DNA from: an uncultured Christensenella sp.
GTDB taxonomy: Bacteria > Bacillota > Clostridia > Christensenellales > Borkfalkiaceae
DNA length: 6,582 nucleotides
Reading direction: 5' to 3'
NCBI GenBank assembly: GCA_910577055.1
Contig: CAJTKX010000008.1
Coordinates: forward strand, 1 to 6,582
The position numbers were made by a program, and so were the translations under genes. A model generated the notes under the pieces. The model saw only the letters and a list, made by a program, of their open reading frames with translations. It ran no database searches and was not told where the DNA came from. Shown piece after piece: positions 5,531 to 6,582 of the stretch (the stretch's first letter is position 1; the number at the start of each line of letters is the position of its first letter).

Positions 5531-6072
5531 GATACGTACAGGATGCAATCGCGAAAGCGTTGCGTAATTGGCCAGCGCTTGCAGCGGCTAACATAATGCC
5601 GGTTCGTTCCGTAGACGGGTCGAGCGTTGTCGTGAATACGCCACTTCCGGCTATTGTGGTCCACGTAGTCGGCACCGACGGCGAGGGCAACACCTACTTC
5701 GGCGGAGGGATTCGTCAGTATTTCGAGCTCGAGTTGCAGTATATATGTGACGTGCCGAACTTCACGTTTTCCGAAGACGGAGGTATGCAGGCCGAGCGTC
5801 TCGATATGTCGGACGAAATTATACGCTGCATCGAGCAAACGTCAGACCTCGACGAACTGAAGCAGAAGCACGATTTCAACGCCCAGTTCGACCGGATGGA
5901 GACTGAGCAGACATATGGTTCGAGCGGTTCGATGGCTATCACGGTCGACGTGCATAAGGTGTTCTATAAATGTGACGTTGAGTTTGACCCCCGAATAGAC
6001 GCATCCAAGAGGTATGCGGACCTTAAACGGGTAGAGGTAGAAACAAGTGAAACTAAAAGTATAATTGAGTGA
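5524..6072 (+). CDS. Probable tail terminator / minor tail protein
   Basis: The 182-residue product begins MVGYVQDAIAKALRNW, a helix typical of proteins that follow gpG/gp10 in head-tail modules. It then has beta-rich stretches: VVVNTPLPAIVVHVVG (35-50), YFELELQYICDV (66-77) and GSMAITVDVHKVFYK (135-149). The alpha-beta pattern with an N-terminal helix and a central sheet recalls tail-terminator (gpU-like) folds, which cap the tail tube and contact the head connector. No diagnostic motif fixes the family, so the function rests mainly on position after the gpG-like gene. The C-terminal 30 residues are charged and probably flexible. The start ATG overlaps the previous stop by 7 nt, and its own TGA overlaps the next start (GTGA), indicating coupled translation. 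Confidence 0.5.
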   Translation: MVGYVQDAIAKALRNWPALAAANIMPVRSVDGSSVVVNTPLPAIVVHVVGTDGEGNTYFGGGIRQYFELELQYICDVPNFTFSEDGGMQAERLDMSDEIIRCIEQTSDLDELKQKHDFNAQFDRMETEQTYGSSGSMAITVDVHKVFYKCDVEFDPRIDASKRYADLKRVEVETSETKSIIE

Positions 6073-6582
6073 GACGGTTAGAAAACAAGCGACAAGTCCT
6101 TACATCCGGACGTGTCGACTACAACGGGAATAAAATTGACCCGTCGGTTATCGACTGGTCGGATTTTGATAAAAACCCCGTTCTGCTGTACAATCCGGAG
6201 ACCGAGGGCCATTTCGGTGTAGTGGTCGGACGCATCGTTGACCGTAAGGACGACGGACGCAAGGTATCGGCTGAACTCGAGTTCGTTTCCGGCGTAAAAG
6301 AAGCTGACGTGGCGTTCGCCAAGTACGAACAAGGTGCGTTGAAGTTTGTGTCGGTAGGGGGTTACGCGATTGGAGAAGTGAAAGAGGGCGTTTTCGTTGC
6401 ATCAAAATACACGGTACACGAGGTGTCACTCGTGAAGCTTCCGGCGAATATCGATTGCAAACAAATAAACGCATCCGAGATGCCCAAATCCGACCGCGAG
6501 TTGTTCCAAACAAGGGACGGCGAGCAAATACGATACGTAACTATGGCAGAAAAAATCGAGGAAGCCCCGGAGGAGAAACCCG
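6069..6582 (+). CDS. Prohead protease, HK97 U35/S78-like, 3'-truncated by window edge
   Basis: The frame is open from GTG at 6069 to the right edge (171 codons seen). GTG is the only usable start: an in-frame stop sits directly before it (6066-6068) and the first in-frame ATG is at residue 138. The product has the prohead protease outline: SGRVDYNGNKIDPSVI (13-28), FDKNPVLLYN (33-42), VVVGRI (51-56), FVSVGGY (93-99) with S95 as probable nucleophile, and HEVSLVKLPAN (117-127) with E118 in the family's EvSlV..PAN motif. The usual catalytic histidine follows the 'VLLwN' motif, but here that place is P43; H48, five residues on, is the nearest histidine. The acidic tail (from about 140) may lead into a scaffold region beyond the edge. 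These enzymes cleave scaffold and capsid protein during head maturation. It starts in a 4-nt overlap (GTGA) with the previous gene. Confidence 0.75.
   Translation, partial: MRRLENKRQVLTSGRVDYNGNKIDPSVIDWSDFDKNPVLLYNPETEGHFGVVVGRIVDRKDDGRKVSAELEFVSGVKEADVAFAKYEQGALKFVSVGGYAIGEVKEGVFVASKYTVHEVSLVKLPANIDCKQINASEMPKSDRELFQTRDGEQIRYVTMAEKIEEAPEEKP

Noticed and set aside
5224..5838. Minus-strand ORF of 204 codons opposite the gpG-like and terminator-like genes
   Set aside because: Antisense to a gene with clear family motifs and to its coupled neighbour; no domain is recognised.

Overview
The window is the left part of the virion-assembly operon of a tailed phage or prophage. The host is most likely a Bacteroidales member. 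Three things point there: a Bacteroidetes-type promoter (TAnnTTTG -7 box) just before the first gene, start codons without clear Shine-Dalgarno sequences, and a membrane-anchored gene with an outer-membrane-like C-terminus of a kind I recall from Bacteroides prophages. The species cannot be told from the sequence. Whether this is an integrated prophage or a free phage also cannot be told, since no integrase or attachment site is visible.

Positions 1-413 hold no convincing gene. They start in an 8-bp tandem repeat (1-63, cut by the window edge). A GC-rich stretch with several possible stems follows (64-270). Then comes an AT-rich stretch with inverted repeats and the promoter (271-385).

From 414 to the right edge everything lies on the plus strand and is tightly packed, with gaps of 1-3 nt or overlaps. 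The order is: large terminase subunit; a 28-codon small ORF; a single-pass membrane protein with a C-terminal beta-hairpin; a second single-pass membrane protein with a coiled coil; a Mu gp36/DUF1320-like head-tail connector; a Mu gp29/DUF935-like portal; a Mu gpG/HK97 gp10-like protein that overlaps the portal gene by 155 nt; a probable tail-terminator-like protein; and a prohead protease cut by the right edge. No terminator is visible between them, so one transcript from the promoter near 378-385 probably covers them all.

Together the genes cover DNA packaging (terminase, portal), head maturation (protease) and head-tail joining (connector, gpG-like, terminator-like). The major capsid protein and tail genes would be expected further right. 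Mu-like modules are present but in a different order from Mu, and neither a small terminase nor a gpF/gp30-type minor head protein is seen. The most interesting points are the membrane-protein pair between terminase and connector (a possible host-lysis or envelope function), the long portal/gpG overlap, the unannotated 28-codon ORF, and a protease whose usual catalytic-histidine position appears to be proline. Family assignments come from reading motifs by eye, not from database searches.
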